From positions 1 to 55,992 of the forward strand of contig CAZMGG010000022.1 of NCBI GenBank assembly GCA_964565715.1: DNA of 55,992 nucleotides. Reading direction: 5' to 3'. The translations under genes were made by a program, and so were the position numbers. The notes under the pieces are model-generated. The model was not told where the DNA came from and searched no databases. It worked only from the letters and a program-made list of their open reading frames with translations. Each line of letters starts with the position of its first letter. Positions within the stretch are counted from its first letter, which is position 1. Positions 44,058-52,809 of this stretch are shown piece after piece. This DNA is from CAZMGG01 sp964565715 (lineage in GTDB: Bacteria > Planctomycetota > UBA1135 > UBA2386).

Positions 44058-47000
44058 ATGGAGGCGTATCCGAGCGTTCCGGATCTTCCGACTGAGCAAG
44101 GGCTGCGATCCGTGATGTTCAGCCAAGGTGACGAAATGGCCGGCGATGCAGACGCGGCGGAACTTCCTCGCGAAGTCGAGAGCCGCCTTAGGCGGGTCCT
44201 CGCTTGCCCCGACGAGAGCAACTGGCCGACGCTCATCCGCAGCATCAGAGAATCGAACCCTGCCTATGCGGGCGCGATCGACGTCTGGCTCTACCAGCAC
44301 AGCGTGATCGACCACACAGCCTTGCCCCCCGATCCCTCGCCTTGCCGCCAAGGCCGGATCGGCCCCTACACCATCCTCGAGCGGATCGGGCGCGGCGGTT
44401 TCGGCGACGTGTACCTCGCCGAACAACACCACCCGGTACACCGCCGGGTCGCCCTCAAGCTTCTCAAGGCCGGCCTGGACAGCGGCCCGATCCTTCGGCG
44501 CTTCCATCAGGAGCGGGAAATCCTCGCCGCGCTCAACCACCCGACCATCGCCCAGATCTACGACGGCGGCGTCACCGACGATGGCTGCCCGTACCTCGCG
44601 ATGGAGTACGTCGAGGGCGGCAGGCCGATCACCCGGTACTGCGACGAACACCGCCTGTCGATCCGTGACCGGATCCGCCTGCTGCAGTCGGTCTGCCAGG
44701 GCGTGCAGCACGCCCACCAGAAGCTCTACCTGCACCGGGACCTGAAGCCTTCGAACATCCTGGTGGCGAGGGTCGGCGACCAGCACATCGTCAAGATCAT
44801 CGACTTCGGCATCGCCAAGGACACGCGGGGCCAGGAACCAGACGCAACCCTCTGGACCCTGCAGGACCAGATGCTGGGCACCCCCGAATACATGCCCCCG
44901 GAGCAGGCCGCCGGCGAGGCCAGCCTGACCACGGCCGCCGACATCTACGCACTCGGCGTGGTCCTGTACGAACTGCTCAGCGGCAGCCTGCCGTTCGCCA
45001 GCGGACAGCTCCGCCAGGCGAGCCGCGACCAGATCCTGCGCACCCTGCGGGAGACCCAGCCGGCGCTGCCGAGCGCCTGCATTGCCGGTTCCGCGCGCCG
45101 GACGCCAGTCGCCGAGGCCCTCCGCGTGGCCGGCTCTCGCCAGCAGCGATCCGTCATGACCCTGGCGCAGACCGTGCGCGGCGACCTCGACTGGATCACC
45201 ATGAAGGCCCTCAGCAAGGAGCCCGAGCGCCGCTACCGGTCGGCGAGCGAGTTCGCCGAAGACCTGCAGCGACACCTGGACCACCGCCCGGTCCAGGCAA
45301 GGGCCCCGACGCTCGCCTACCGCACCGCCAAGTTCGTCCGCAAGTACCGGGTGCAGGTGCTGGCGGCGGCCCTGGTCCTGGGAGCACTGCTGGTCGGCGC
45401 AACCGGGACCGGCATCGGCCTGGCCCGGGCGGCGGCGAAGGCCCGGGAGTTCGACCTGCTGGCTGGAGGCGTGTGGTGCGAGCGTGCGCTGCACAGCGAG
45501 CGCACGCTCTACCCGCCATGGCCGGGCCAGATCGCCGCCATGGAGACCTGGCTCGAGTCGGAGGCCGGGCAGCTGCTGAGGACGCGTCCGGACATCGAGC
45601 AGGCGATCGAAGATCTGCGGCGGCGTGCACTCCCCGCGCCCGGGCCTGTCCTCCACGAGCGGTCCGAAGAGCGAGATCCGATCCAACGGCTCGAGCAGCA
45701 GGCGGCATCGCTGCGACGAGCCCTGGCCCTGCAGGCTGGTCAGCCCCTGGTGGTGCCTGAACTGCGGGCCGAACACCAGGATCTCGATGCAGGAACCCAG
45801 AACTTCTGGGCATGGCAACGGGTCAAGGAGCACCCCCGGGTGTACGGCGAGGAGGCCTATGGGCTCGCGCTTGCCAGGGCGGCCGTGGACAAGGTCGCAG
45901 GGACCGAGTTGGAGCCCAACTCCCTCCACACGCTGGCCTGGGCCCTCCTCTGGAACGGTCAGGACATGGCTGCTCGAGAGGTGATGGACGCCGCCGTGGC
46001 CAAGGCCGGCCCGGACCAGCATGCGAAGTACCGTGACTGGCGCAGCGGTGTCGAGGAGGCGATCACCCGACGCGCCCAGACCCTGGCCGGCGTGGAACAG
46101 CAGGCGCAGGCCCTGCGCGCCGCCATGGCCCAGGAGGTCGAACTGCACTTCGCGAGCGAATCCGAGGAATTCCTGTATCGCGCCCTGCAGGAACTGCGGG
46201 ACCGCCTGGTCATCGTGCAGGATCGGCAGGACAGCGTGCAGATGCGACTGCGCTGGGCCAAGGTGGTCCGGGACCTCACGCTCCACCATCCCCATGCCCG
46301 CCACACCTGGGACGAGGTGCGTCGAGCCATCGGCACGAGCGCCCGCTATGCCGGATGCCACATCGAGCTCGGGGACGACGACGTCGTCGGGCTGGTGCCG
46401 ATCGGCGAGAACCCGGTGAGCCACCTCTGGGAGTTCTACGAGCTCCGCAGCGCGTGGAATGGCACCTCGGATCCCCGGCAGATCCCGATCCCACAGCACG
46501 CCGCCGACGGCTCCATCGCCGTGACCGACGACACCGGGATCGTGTTCGTGCTGCTGCCTGGCGGACGCTTCCTGATGGGCGCCCAGAAGCGTGACCCGAC
46601 CAGGGCCAACTTCGATCCGCTGGCCGAGCCCACGGAGACCCCACACGAGGTCACGCTGGCGCCGTTCTTCCTCGCCCGACATGAGCTGACCCAGGCCCAA
46701 TGGTCGCGGCTCTGGCAAGGGGATCCGACGGTGCCGAAGCCCAGTCAACACCAACTCGGCCGCACCCACCCCGTCGAGAAGGTGAGCTGGACGCTCGGCA
46801 ACACCATGGTGCAGCGGCAGGGCATGACCCTCCCGACGGAGGCACAGTGGGAGTACGCCTGTCGCGCCGGCACCGGATCCCCGTGGCCTTGCCCGCAGGA
46901 GGAGATCCCCCGGTTTGCCAACCTCGGCGACGCCAGCGCCGCCGCGAACGAGGTCTGCACCGCGTCGGAGCCCTGGGATGATGGCCACGCCTGCCATGCT

Positions 47001-47276
47001 CCGGTCGGCTCGTTTGCGGCCAACGCGTTCGGGCTCCACGACATGCAGGGCAACGTGCGTGAGTGGTGCCAGGACCTCTACACCTGCTATGGCTTCCCGG
47101 GGCGGCCAGGCGATGGCCTCCGCACGGTCGGCGACGACTACCTGCCGCGCTGCGCCCGCGGCGCCACCTTCGCCGATGTGGCCGCGTTCGCGCGATCCGC
47201 TCGCCGGGATCGCTACCGTGAGGGCGACAGCCTCCCCAACCTGGGGATACGCTGTGCCAGACCGCTGCGACCCTGA
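44058..47276 (+). CDS. Ser/Thr kinase with membrane helix and C-terminal FGE-sulfatase-like domain
   Basis: 1,072 residues. An N-terminal 90-residue helical leader precedes a Hanks kinase domain (IGRGGFGDVYL, VALKLLKAG, HRDLKPSN, IIDFGIAKD, GTPEYMPPEQA). One membrane helix (VQVLAAALVLGALLVGATG, about residue 440) separates it from a helical region. The C-terminal 230 residues are FGE-sulfatase-like (GGRFLMGAQ, LPTEAQWEYACRAGTG, GLHDMQGNVREWCQDLY). The catalytic cysteine pair of formylglycine-generating enzyme is not seen in the final block, so this is probably a ligand-binding or scaffold version. An ECF sigma factor follows after 16 bp. Confidence 0.9.
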   Translation: MEAYPSVPDLPTEQGLRSVMFSQGDEMAGDADAAELPREVESRLRRVLACPDESNWPTLIRSIRESNPAYAGAIDVWLYQHSVIDHTALPPDPSPCRQGRIGPYTILERIGRGGFGDVYLAEQHHPVHRRVALKLLKAGLDSGPILRRFHQEREILAALNHPTIAQIYDGGVTDDGCPYLAMEYVEGGRPITRYCDEHRLSIRDRIRLLQSVCQGVQHAHQKLYLHRDLKPSNILVARVGDQHIVKIIDFGIAKDTRGQEPDATLWTLQDQMLGTPEYMPPEQAAGEASLTTAADIYALGVVLYELLSGSLPFASGQLRQASRDQILRTLRETQPALPSACIAGSARRTPVAEALRVAGSRQQRSVMTLAQTVRGDLDWITMKALSKEPERRYRSASEFAEDLQRHLDHRPVQARAPTLAYRTAKFVRKYRVQVLAAALVLGALLVGATGTGIGLARAAAKAREFDLLAGGVWCERALHSERTLYPPWPGQIAAMETWLESEAGQLLRTRPDIEQAIEDLRRRALPAPGPVLHERSEERDPIQRLEQQAASLRRALALQAGQPLVVPELRAEHQDLDAGTQNFWAWQRVKEHPRVYGEEAYGLALARAAVDKVAGTELEPNSLHTLAWALLWNGQDMAAREVMDAAVAKAGPDQHAKYRDWRSGVEEAITRRAQTLAGVEQQAQALRAAMAQEVELHFASESEEFLYRALQELRDRLVIVQDRQDSVQMRLRWAKVVRDLTLHHPHARHTWDEVRRAIGTSARYAGCHIELGDDDVVGLVPIGENPVSHLWEFYELRSAWNGTSDPRQIPIPQHAADGSIAVTDDTGIVFVLLPGGRFLMGAQKRDPTRANFDPLAEPTETPHEVTLAPFFLARHELTQAQWSRLWQGDPTVPKPSQHQLGRTHPVEKVSWTLGNTMVQRQGMTLPTEAQWEYACRAGTGSPWPCPQEEIPRFANLGDASAAANEVCTASEPWDDGHACHAPVGSFAANAFGLHDMQGNVREWCQDLYTCYGFPGRPGDGLRTVGDDYLPRCARGATFADVAAFARSARRDRYREGDSLPNLGIRCARPLRP

Positions 47277-47292
47277 CCGGAGCCGCCTCGCC

Positions 47293-47925
47293 ATGACCGA
47301 ACCGGACCCTGCAGACGCGGCGCCGGAGGGCGCCGAGACACCTACCATCCAGCAACTGAGACTCGCTCACACCCACGGCAACCAGGTCCTGGGCCCCCTG
47401 CTCCAACGCTACGGCTGTCGCATCCGCCAGTGGATCCGCACTGCCGGCGTCAGGACGGAGCCGGACATCGACGACCTCGAGGCCGACGTGATGGTCAAGC
47501 TGCTCCGCCAACTCCCGGGGACAGAGTTCGATGCCGTGGGCAAGTTCCGCAAGTGGGTGCGGAAGATCGCGACCCATTGCGCCATCGATCACCTGCGACG
47601 TCATCAACGCAACCCCGTCCGGCAGCACCTGATCAAGGAGGACGGGTCGGCCATCGATCCGGTGGCGCAACAGGCGGGACCAGCCACCGAGATCGCCCTC
47701 GAGCAGCGGGTGCGCCGCCGACAGGCCTTGATCGCAGCACGCTCACGACCCGAGCAGGATCTCATCGCGATGCGGGAGAACCAGGAGATGTCGTTTGCGG
47801 CGATCGCCGAGGTGCAGAACGCCACGGCGAGGCAGTTGGGCATTCTCAAGACCAAGACCGCCGACAGCGTCAGGATGGCCTACCACCGCCTGCTGAAGAT
47901 CGTCGGACCGCCGGTCGACGGGTGA
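47293..47925 (+). CDS. ECF-type RNA polymerase sigma factor
   Basis: 210 residues from ATG 47293. Region 2 is visible as DDLEADVMVKLLRQLPG and FRKWVRKIATHCAIDHLRRHQRN; region 4 as ARSRPEQDLIAMRENQEMSFAAIAEVQNATARQLGILKTKTADSVRMAY, in which the recognition helix contacts the -35 box. There is no anti-sigma gene; regulation may run through phosphorylation by the kinase encoded 16 bp upstream, a pairing frequent in planctomycetes. Confidence 0.85.
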   Translation: MTEPDPADAAPEGAETPTIQQLRLAHTHGNQVLGPLLQRYGCRIRQWIRTAGVRTEPDIDDLEADVMVKLLRQLPGTEFDAVGKFRKWVRKIATHCAIDHLRRHQRNPVRQHLIKEDGSAIDPVAQQAGPATEIALEQRVRRRQALIAARSRPEQDLIAMRENQEMSFAAIAEVQNATARQLGILKTKTADSVRMAYHRLLKIVGPPVDG

Positions 47926-47983
47926 CGCGTGCAGCACACCCTGACCACGGAATGAGCACCCTCGCTCGATCAGGAGACTCGCA

Positions 47984-48682
47984 GTGACCACCAATACCAC
48001 CACCCACTGCGACGTTCGTGACTGGCCCAACTACACCCTTTCCGAGGCATCCCGCTGGCTCCCGCTGAGCTCCCGCAGGCTGCGCTGCTCGTTGCGTGGA
48101 CCGCGCCGTGCCATCAAGACCGGCACCGGCGCCCCACCCATCGTGCGCCTCGCATGCGTTCGGCCCCCCACCCTGTCCTTCTGGAACCTTGTCGAGTGCG
48201 GCATGCTGGCAACCATTCCCCTGCAGCGGGCCCTCTCACTTCCGAAGGTCGGCCACGCCCTGGCTTTCGTCGCCGGGGCAATCGGGAATCCGCGACCGCT
48301 ATTGGCCCCGGACTTCGGTACGCACGGCGCAGGCCGATTGGTCGAGCAATACGGCAAGCTCATCGGTGCCTCCAAGAAGGAACAAGTCGCAATCCACGAC
48401 GGCCTGCTGGCCGCCCTCAGCCGTCTCGGACGCGACACCGCGGGTCTCCCGTCTCGCCTGTTCCCCTGGCGCTGCGATCCCAGGGAGCCGCGCATCGTCG
48501 TGATCGACCCGGCGATTTCCTTCGGCCAGCCGGTCCTTGTGGGCACCCGCGTGCCCGTGGAGATCCTCTTCGATCGCTACCGCGCGGGCGACTCCATGGA
48601 TCGCCTTGCCCAAGACCACCGAGTCCAGCGCGCCGTCCTCGAGGACCTCGCGAAGCAGTGGTTTGGCGCAAGCGCTGCCTGA
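47984..48682 (+). CDS. DUF433 domain protein (VapB-like antitoxin fold)
   Basis: 232 residues from GTG 47984, with AGGAG 9 nt upstream. The C-terminal 60 residues (VVIDPAISFGQPVLVGTRVP, RYRAGDSMDRLAQD) are the DUF433 domain, a winged-helix type seen in antitoxins. The N terminus has a helix-turn-helix-like stretch (YTLSEASRWLPLSSRRLR). Unlike classic pairs, no PIN-domain toxin follows; the next gene is serB. It may be an orphan or a plain regulator. Confidence 0.65.
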   Translation: MTTNTTTHCDVRDWPNYTLSEASRWLPLSSRRLRCSLRGPRRAIKTGTGAPPIVRLACVRPPTLSFWNLVECGMLATIPLQRALSLPKVGHALAFVAGAIGNPRPLLAPDFGTHGAGRLVEQYGKLIGASKKEQVAIHDGLLAALSRLGRDTAGLPSRLFPWRCDPREPRIVVIDPAISFGQPVLVGTRVPVEILFDRYRAGDSMDRLAQDHRVQRAVLEDLAKQWFGASAA

Positions 48683-48743
48683 TAGGCTCCGATCCGCTGC
48701 GGCACGCCCTGGCGACCGACCCACCCGCCGCTACCCTCCAGCC

Positions 48744-49472
48744 GTGCCCGCATGCCCGCCCTTCCGCGCCGTCTACTTCGACTGCGACTCCACGCTCACC
48801 GCCATCGAGGGCGTCGATGAACTGCTGCGCTTCGTGCCCGCCGACCTGCGCGCCGACATCGCCGCGCTGACCACCCAGGCGATGGAGGGCACCCTCCCCC
48901 TCGAACAGGTCTACGAGACCCGGCTGAACCTGCTCGCCCCGCGGCGCGAACTGCTCGACCAGATCGGCCGGTTCTACGTCGAACGCACCACACCGGACGC
49001 CCAGGCCACGATCGAGGCCCTGCAGTTCGTCTCCATCCATACCGGCATCGTGTCGGGCGGCCTGCTGCTGCCCGTCCAGGCGCTCGCCGCGCACCTCGGC
49101 ATCCCGCTGGCCAACGTCCACGCCGTGCCGCTGCTGTTCCACCCCGACGGCGCCTACCGCGACTTCGACCGCAGCTCGCCCCTCTGGCGGAACGGCGGCA
49201 AGGTCACCGTCCTGCAGAACCTGCCTCCCACCCACCGGCCGGTCTGCTTCGTCGGCGACGGCGCCACCGACCTGGAGACCCAGGGCACCGCTGACCTGTT
49301 CGTCGGCTACGGCGGCGTCGCCGTGCGGCAGAAGGTCAAGGAGCACGCCGAGCGCTGGTTCGACACAGAGTCGCTGGCGCCGCTGCTCTCCTTCGTGCTC
49401 ACCCCGGCCGAACGCCAGCGCCTCGCCGCCGAACCCCGTTTCGCCGCGCTGCTCGCCCGCGCCGGAACGTGA
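48744..49472 (+). CDS. serB: Phosphoserine phosphatase (HAD family)
   Basis: 242 residues from GTG 48744. The HAD motifs are complete: FDCDSTLT with both aspartates, the Thr/Ser in SGG, a Lys region in NGGKVTVLQ, and FVGDGATDLE. It removes phosphate from phosphoserine, the last step of serine synthesis. The stop overlaps the start of the aminotransferase (GTGA at 49469), so they are coupled. Other small-molecule HAD phosphatases share these motifs; the pairing supports serB. Confidence 0.8.
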   Translation: MPACPPFRAVYFDCDSTLTAIEGVDELLRFVPADLRADIAALTTQAMEGTLPLEQVYETRLNLLAPRRELLDQIGRFYVERTTPDAQATIEALQFVSIHTGIVSGGLLLPVQALAAHLGIPLANVHAVPLLFHPDGAYRDFDRSSPLWRNGGKVTVLQNLPPTHRPVCFVGDGATDLETQGTADLFVGYGGVAVRQKVKEHAERWFDTESLAPLLSFVLTPAERQRLAAEPRFAALLARAGT

Positions 49473-50575
49473 CTCCGGCCCGCCCGCACGCCATGCTTCC
49501 GGCGATGGGCGATCACCCGATCCTGTTCATTCCCGGCCCCACCGAGGTCGACGAGGAGCTGCGCCAGATCATGGCGCGGCCGCTGTGCGGCCATCGCGAG
49601 AGCGGGTTCGTGACCGAGGTGCAGGCGATCTGCGGACTGCTGAAGGACACGTTCCAGACCGGGGCCCACGCCATCTTCGAGACCTGCCCGGCCACCGCGC
49701 TGATGGAGGCGGCGATCCGCAACCTGGTGCCGCGGGAGGGCTCGGTGCTGCACCTCTGCTGCGGCGCGTTCGGCGAGCGCTGGGCGAAGATCAGCGATCT
49801 GTGCGGTCGCCGGCCCGACACGCTGCAGGCCGAGTGGGGCAAGGCGCACAGCGCCGTCCAGCTGCGCGAGAAGCTGGTGACGTCGCCGCCGTTCGAGGCG
49901 GTGTGCATCACCCACAACGAGACGTCCACCGGCGTGCTGGAGCCGCTGCAGGAACTCGCCGCCGTGGTCCGCGAACTGTCGCCGAGCACGCTGGTGCTGG
50001 TCGATGCGGTCACCAGCTTCGCCGGCGCCGAGCTGCGCTTCGACCAGTGGGGCATCGATCTGGCGTTCGCCGGCACGCAGAAGTGTCTGGCGCTGCCGCC
50101 GGGGCTGTGCGCGTATGCGCTGTCGGAACGGGCGCTGGAGCGCGCCAAGGCCGTCGAGGAGCGCGGCTTCCTGTTCGACTTCCCGCGGGCGGTGAAGGAG
50201 ACCGAGGCGGGCAAGCCGATCGCCACGCCGTGCGTGCCGCTGGTGTTCGCGCTGCGGGCGCAGCTCGAGCGCATCCGCGCGGAAGGGCTGGAGCGGCGCT
50301 GGGCGCGGCACCTGGCCATGCGCGACGCGGTGCTGGGCTGGGCCGAGGCGCGGCGGATCGTGCCCTACGTGGCCGCGGCGGCGCATCGTTCGCCGACGGT
50401 GAGCTGCCTGCACGCGTCGGGCCGCGACGTCGAGGGGCTGGCGAAGCAGGCGCTCGCCAGGGGCTACCGCATCGACAAGGGCTACGGCGACCTGAAGGGC
50501 AAGGCCTTCCGCATCGGCCACATGGGCGACCACTCGCTGGCGCGGGTGCAGGACCTGCTGGCGGCGCTGGGCTAG
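49469..50575 (+). CDS. Class V aminotransferase (serine/alanine-glyoxylate type)
   Basis: 368 residues if started at the overlapping GTG 49469; ATG 49493 or 49505 would be shorter. A PLP-dependent fold with FIPGPTEVDEELR, CGHRESGFV, the Lys-PLP site in AGTQKCLALPPG and AFRIGHMGDH near the C terminus. The family includes serine-glyoxylate and phosphoserine aminotransferases of the archaeal/SerC-like kind. Coupled to serB, it may supply the transamination step between SerA and SerB. Substrate choice is inferred from context. Confidence 0.8.
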   Translation: MTPARPHAMLPAMGDHPILFIPGPTEVDEELRQIMARPLCGHRESGFVTEVQAICGLLKDTFQTGAHAIFETCPATALMEAAIRNLVPREGSVLHLCCGAFGERWAKISDLCGRRPDTLQAEWGKAHSAVQLREKLVTSPPFEAVCITHNETSTGVLEPLQELAAVVRELSPSTLVLVDAVTSFAGAELRFDQWGIDLAFAGTQKCLALPPGLCAYALSERALERAKAVEERGFLFDFPRAVKETEAGKPIATPCVPLVFALRAQLERIRAEGLERRWARHLAMRDAVLGWAEARRIVPYVAAAAHRSPTVSCLHASGRDVEGLAKQALARGYRIDKGYGDLKGKAFRIGHMGDHSLARVQDLLAALG

Positions 50576-50584
50576 GCCGGGGCT

Positions 50585-50818
50585 TCAGCGGCCGTCGAAC
50601 GCGTCGAGAGCGTCCCCCGGCAGGGGCGCGTCGAAGTCCGGAGCAACCCAGATGGCACCCGCGCACAGGTCGGGCTGGCGTCGGCGCGCGGAGCGACAGG
50701 GAACGAGACGCGCCATGGGCTCGCCGCGCAGGCTGATCACGACCTCCTCGCCCGCGCGGGCCTTGGCGAGCAGGCTCTCGAGATCCCTGGCTGCTTCGGG
50801 CAGTTCGTAGGTCGCCAT
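50585..50818 (-). CDS. Phd/YefM-type antitoxin-like protein, no toxin partner visible
   Basis: 77 residues from ATG 50818. The Phd fold is recognised by TYELPEAARDLESLLAKARAGEEVVISLRGEPMARLVP. Such proteins bind DNA and neutralise a toxin encoded next door. The flanking genes here are an aminotransferase and an EamA transporter, so the toxin is missing or the protein has another role. Confidence 0.75.
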   Translation of the reverse strand: MATYELPEAARDLESLLAKARAGEEVVISLRGEPMARLVPCRSARRRQPDLCAGAIWVAPDFDAPLPGDALDAFDGR

Positions 50819-50867
50819 CGCCTCACGATCCTCGGGCCGGCAGAACGGCACCAGTCCCGGACGCCGC

Positions 50868-51794
50868 TCAGCCCTGCGCCAGCAGCAGCACCGCGCCGGC
50901 CACAGTCACCAGCGTGCCCAGGAGCCCCACCCAGCCGATGCGGGCGCCGTACACCAGCCGGCTCACCGGCATCATCCAGATCGGCGTGGTGGCCATCAGG
51001 GCGGCGGCGGTGCCGGTGCTCTCGGCGTGGCGCACGGCGATCATGCAGAGCCAGACGCCGAGCAGCGGGCCGAACAGCATGCCGATCAGGGTGTGGCGCA
51101 GCGCCAGCCGGTCGCGGGGCACGGCGAGGAACGCGGCGCCCTGCCGGCGCAGCAGGGCGACCAGGAAGATGCCGAGGCAGGCCGCCGTCATCCGCACCTG
51201 GGTGGCGGCGATGCCCGAGACGCCGTCGGGCAGGTCCGGGCCGGGCTGCATCGCCGGCCGGGCGAGCGCGAAGCCGCCGGCCATGCCGAGCGCGCCCAGC
51301 AGGGCGCCGAGGATCGCCAGCGTGCGCCGCAGGGGCGTCAGGTCGGCGTTCCAGGCCGAGCCCTCGCGGCCGCGCAGGAGCACCAGCATCACGCCGAGAC
51401 CGGTGATCAGCATGCCGAGCAGCTCCACGGACACCGGCGTCTCGCCGAGCGTGGCCCAGGCCAGCAAGAGCGCCATCGCCGGCCAGGTGGCCATCAGCAC
51501 CGAGCCGATGCGCGGGCCGATCACCGCCAGCGCGTAGAAGTAGCCCATGTCGCCGAGCACGAGGCCGACGATGCCCGACGCGCCGAGCTGGAGGAGACGG
51601 TCGGTGGGCAGTGCCGGCCACACCGCGCCGGCGGCCAGCAGGTGCAGCAGCGCCAGCAGGGGCACCGCCAGCAGGATGCGGAACTGGTTGACCGGCAGGC
51701 CGCCGATGCGGCGGCTGGCCAGCCCGAAGAACAGGCTGGAGCCGGTCCAGCACATGGCGGTGCCGATCGCCGCGTATTCGCCGAGGTGGAGCAT
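50868..51794 (-). CDS. EamA/DMT-family transporter
   Basis: 308 residues with ten predicted membrane helices in two similar halves. The EamA signature appears in GDMGYFYALAVIGPRIGSVLMATWPAMALLLAWATLGE and again in TGTAAALMATTPIWMMPVSRLVYGARIGWVGLLGT. It probably exports an amino acid or related metabolite; the substrate cannot be read from sequence. The gene is divergent from the xer gene, with 70 bp between starts. Confidence 0.82.
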   Translation of the reverse strand: MLHLGEYAAIGTAMCWTGSSLFFGLASRRIGGLPVNQFRILLAVPLLALLHLLAAGAVWPALPTDRLLQLGASGIVGLVLGDMGYFYALAVIGPRIGSVLMATWPAMALLLAWATLGETPVSVELLGMLITGLGVMLVLLRGREGSAWNADLTPLRRTLAILGALLGALGMAGGFALARPAMQPGPDLPDGVSGIAATQVRMTAACLGIFLVALLRRQGAAFLAVPRDRLALRHTLIGMLFGPLLGVWLCMIAVRHAESTGTAAALMATTPIWMMPVSRLVYGARIGWVGLLGTLVTVAGAVLLLAQG

Positions 51795-51864
51795 GCAACG
51801 CGACGGAAGACGCCGCCTGGAAGAAGGCGCGGGAGTGTGGCACGCTGCCGGCCGAGGTGCAAAC

Positions 51865-52809
51865 GTGACCGCGAGCCCGGCCGAGGCGGACCCGCTGCTG
51901 GCGGAGTTCTTGCGGCACCTGCGCCAGGCAAGGCGGGCGGCGGTGGCGACGCAGAAGGCCTACGCCGCCGATCTGCGCGCGTTCGCCGGCTGGCTGCGGG
52001 GCAACGGCCGCGCGCTGGTGGAGGCCAGCCGCTTCGACCTGCGCCGCTATCTGGTCGAACTGGAGGAGCAGAAGCTGGCGCCGACCTCCGTGCAGCGCAA
52101 GCTGGCGAGCCTGCGGTCGTTCTACCGCTGGCTGCAGCAGGAGGGCCGGATCCAGAAGGACCCGGCGGCGCTGCTGAAGGGCCCGAAGACCCCGCAGCGG
52201 ATCCCGACGTTCCTCACCCGGGCGCAGGTGGATGCGCTGCTGGCGCAGGAGTTCGCGGCAGACGTGGTCGGCCGCCGCGATCACGCGATCCTGGAGGTGC
52301 TCTACTCGACCGGCTGCCGCGTCGCCGAGCTGGCGTCGATGACGTTGCGGCAGCTCGACCTGGAGGAGGGCACGGTGCGGGTGCTCGGCAAGGGCGGCAA
52401 GATGCGGCTCGCCATGCTGGGCGAGCCGGCGCTGCGGGCGGTGCAGGCCTGGCTGCCGCACCGGGCGGCGCTGCTGCGGTCGAGCGGCGGGGACGATCCC
52501 GGGGCCCTGTTCCTGAACCAGAAGGGCGGCGCGCTGTCGGCGCGCTGGGTCTTCGAGACGGTGGTGCAGGCCGCCCGGCGGGCCGGCATCCCGGTGCGGC
52601 TCACGCCGCACGGCCTGCGGCACAGCTTCGCCACGCATCTGCTGGACGCCGGCGCCGACCTGCGCACGGTGCAAGAACTGCTCGGCCACGCGCGGCTGGT
52701 GACGACCGAGATCTACACCCACGTGTCGATCGGCCGGCTGCGCGAGGTCTACGACCAGGCGCACCCACACGGCCAGAAGGCCGGGCGTGCCGGCGGTCAG
52801 GGCGCCTGA
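51865..52809 (+). CDS. Tyrosine recombinase XerC/XerD type
   Basis: 314 residues from GTG 51865. SAM-like N-terminal core-binding domain (LRQARRAAVATQKAYAADL), then the catalytic domain with all five residues: Arg in STGCRVAEL, Lys in GKGGKMR, His and Arg in HGLRHSFATHLL, His in LLGHARL and nucleophile Tyr in IYTHVS. It would resolve chromosome dimers at dif; as only one copy is visible, XerC or XerD cannot be told. The 3' end overlaps the convergent spermidine-synthase-like gene by 13 bp. Confidence 0.88.
   Translation: MTASPAEADPLLAEFLRHLRQARRAAVATQKAYAADLRAFAGWLRGNGRALVEASRFDLRRYLVELEEQKLAPTSVQRKLASLRSFYRWLQQEGRIQKDPAALLKGPKTPQRIPTFLTRAQVDALLAQEFAADVVGRRDHAILEVLYSTGCRVAELASMTLRQLDLEEGTVRVLGKGGKMRLAMLGEPALRAVQAWLPHRAALLRSSGGDDPGALFLNQKGGALSARWVFETVVQAARRAGIPVRLTPHGLRHSFATHLLDAGADLRTVQELLGHARLVTTEIYTHVSIGRLREVYDQAHPHGQKAGRAGGQGA

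Noticed and set aside
43476..47348. A 1,290-codon minus-strand frame antisense to the kinase
   Set aside because: No family motifs; the plus-strand kinase/FGE reading is unambiguous.
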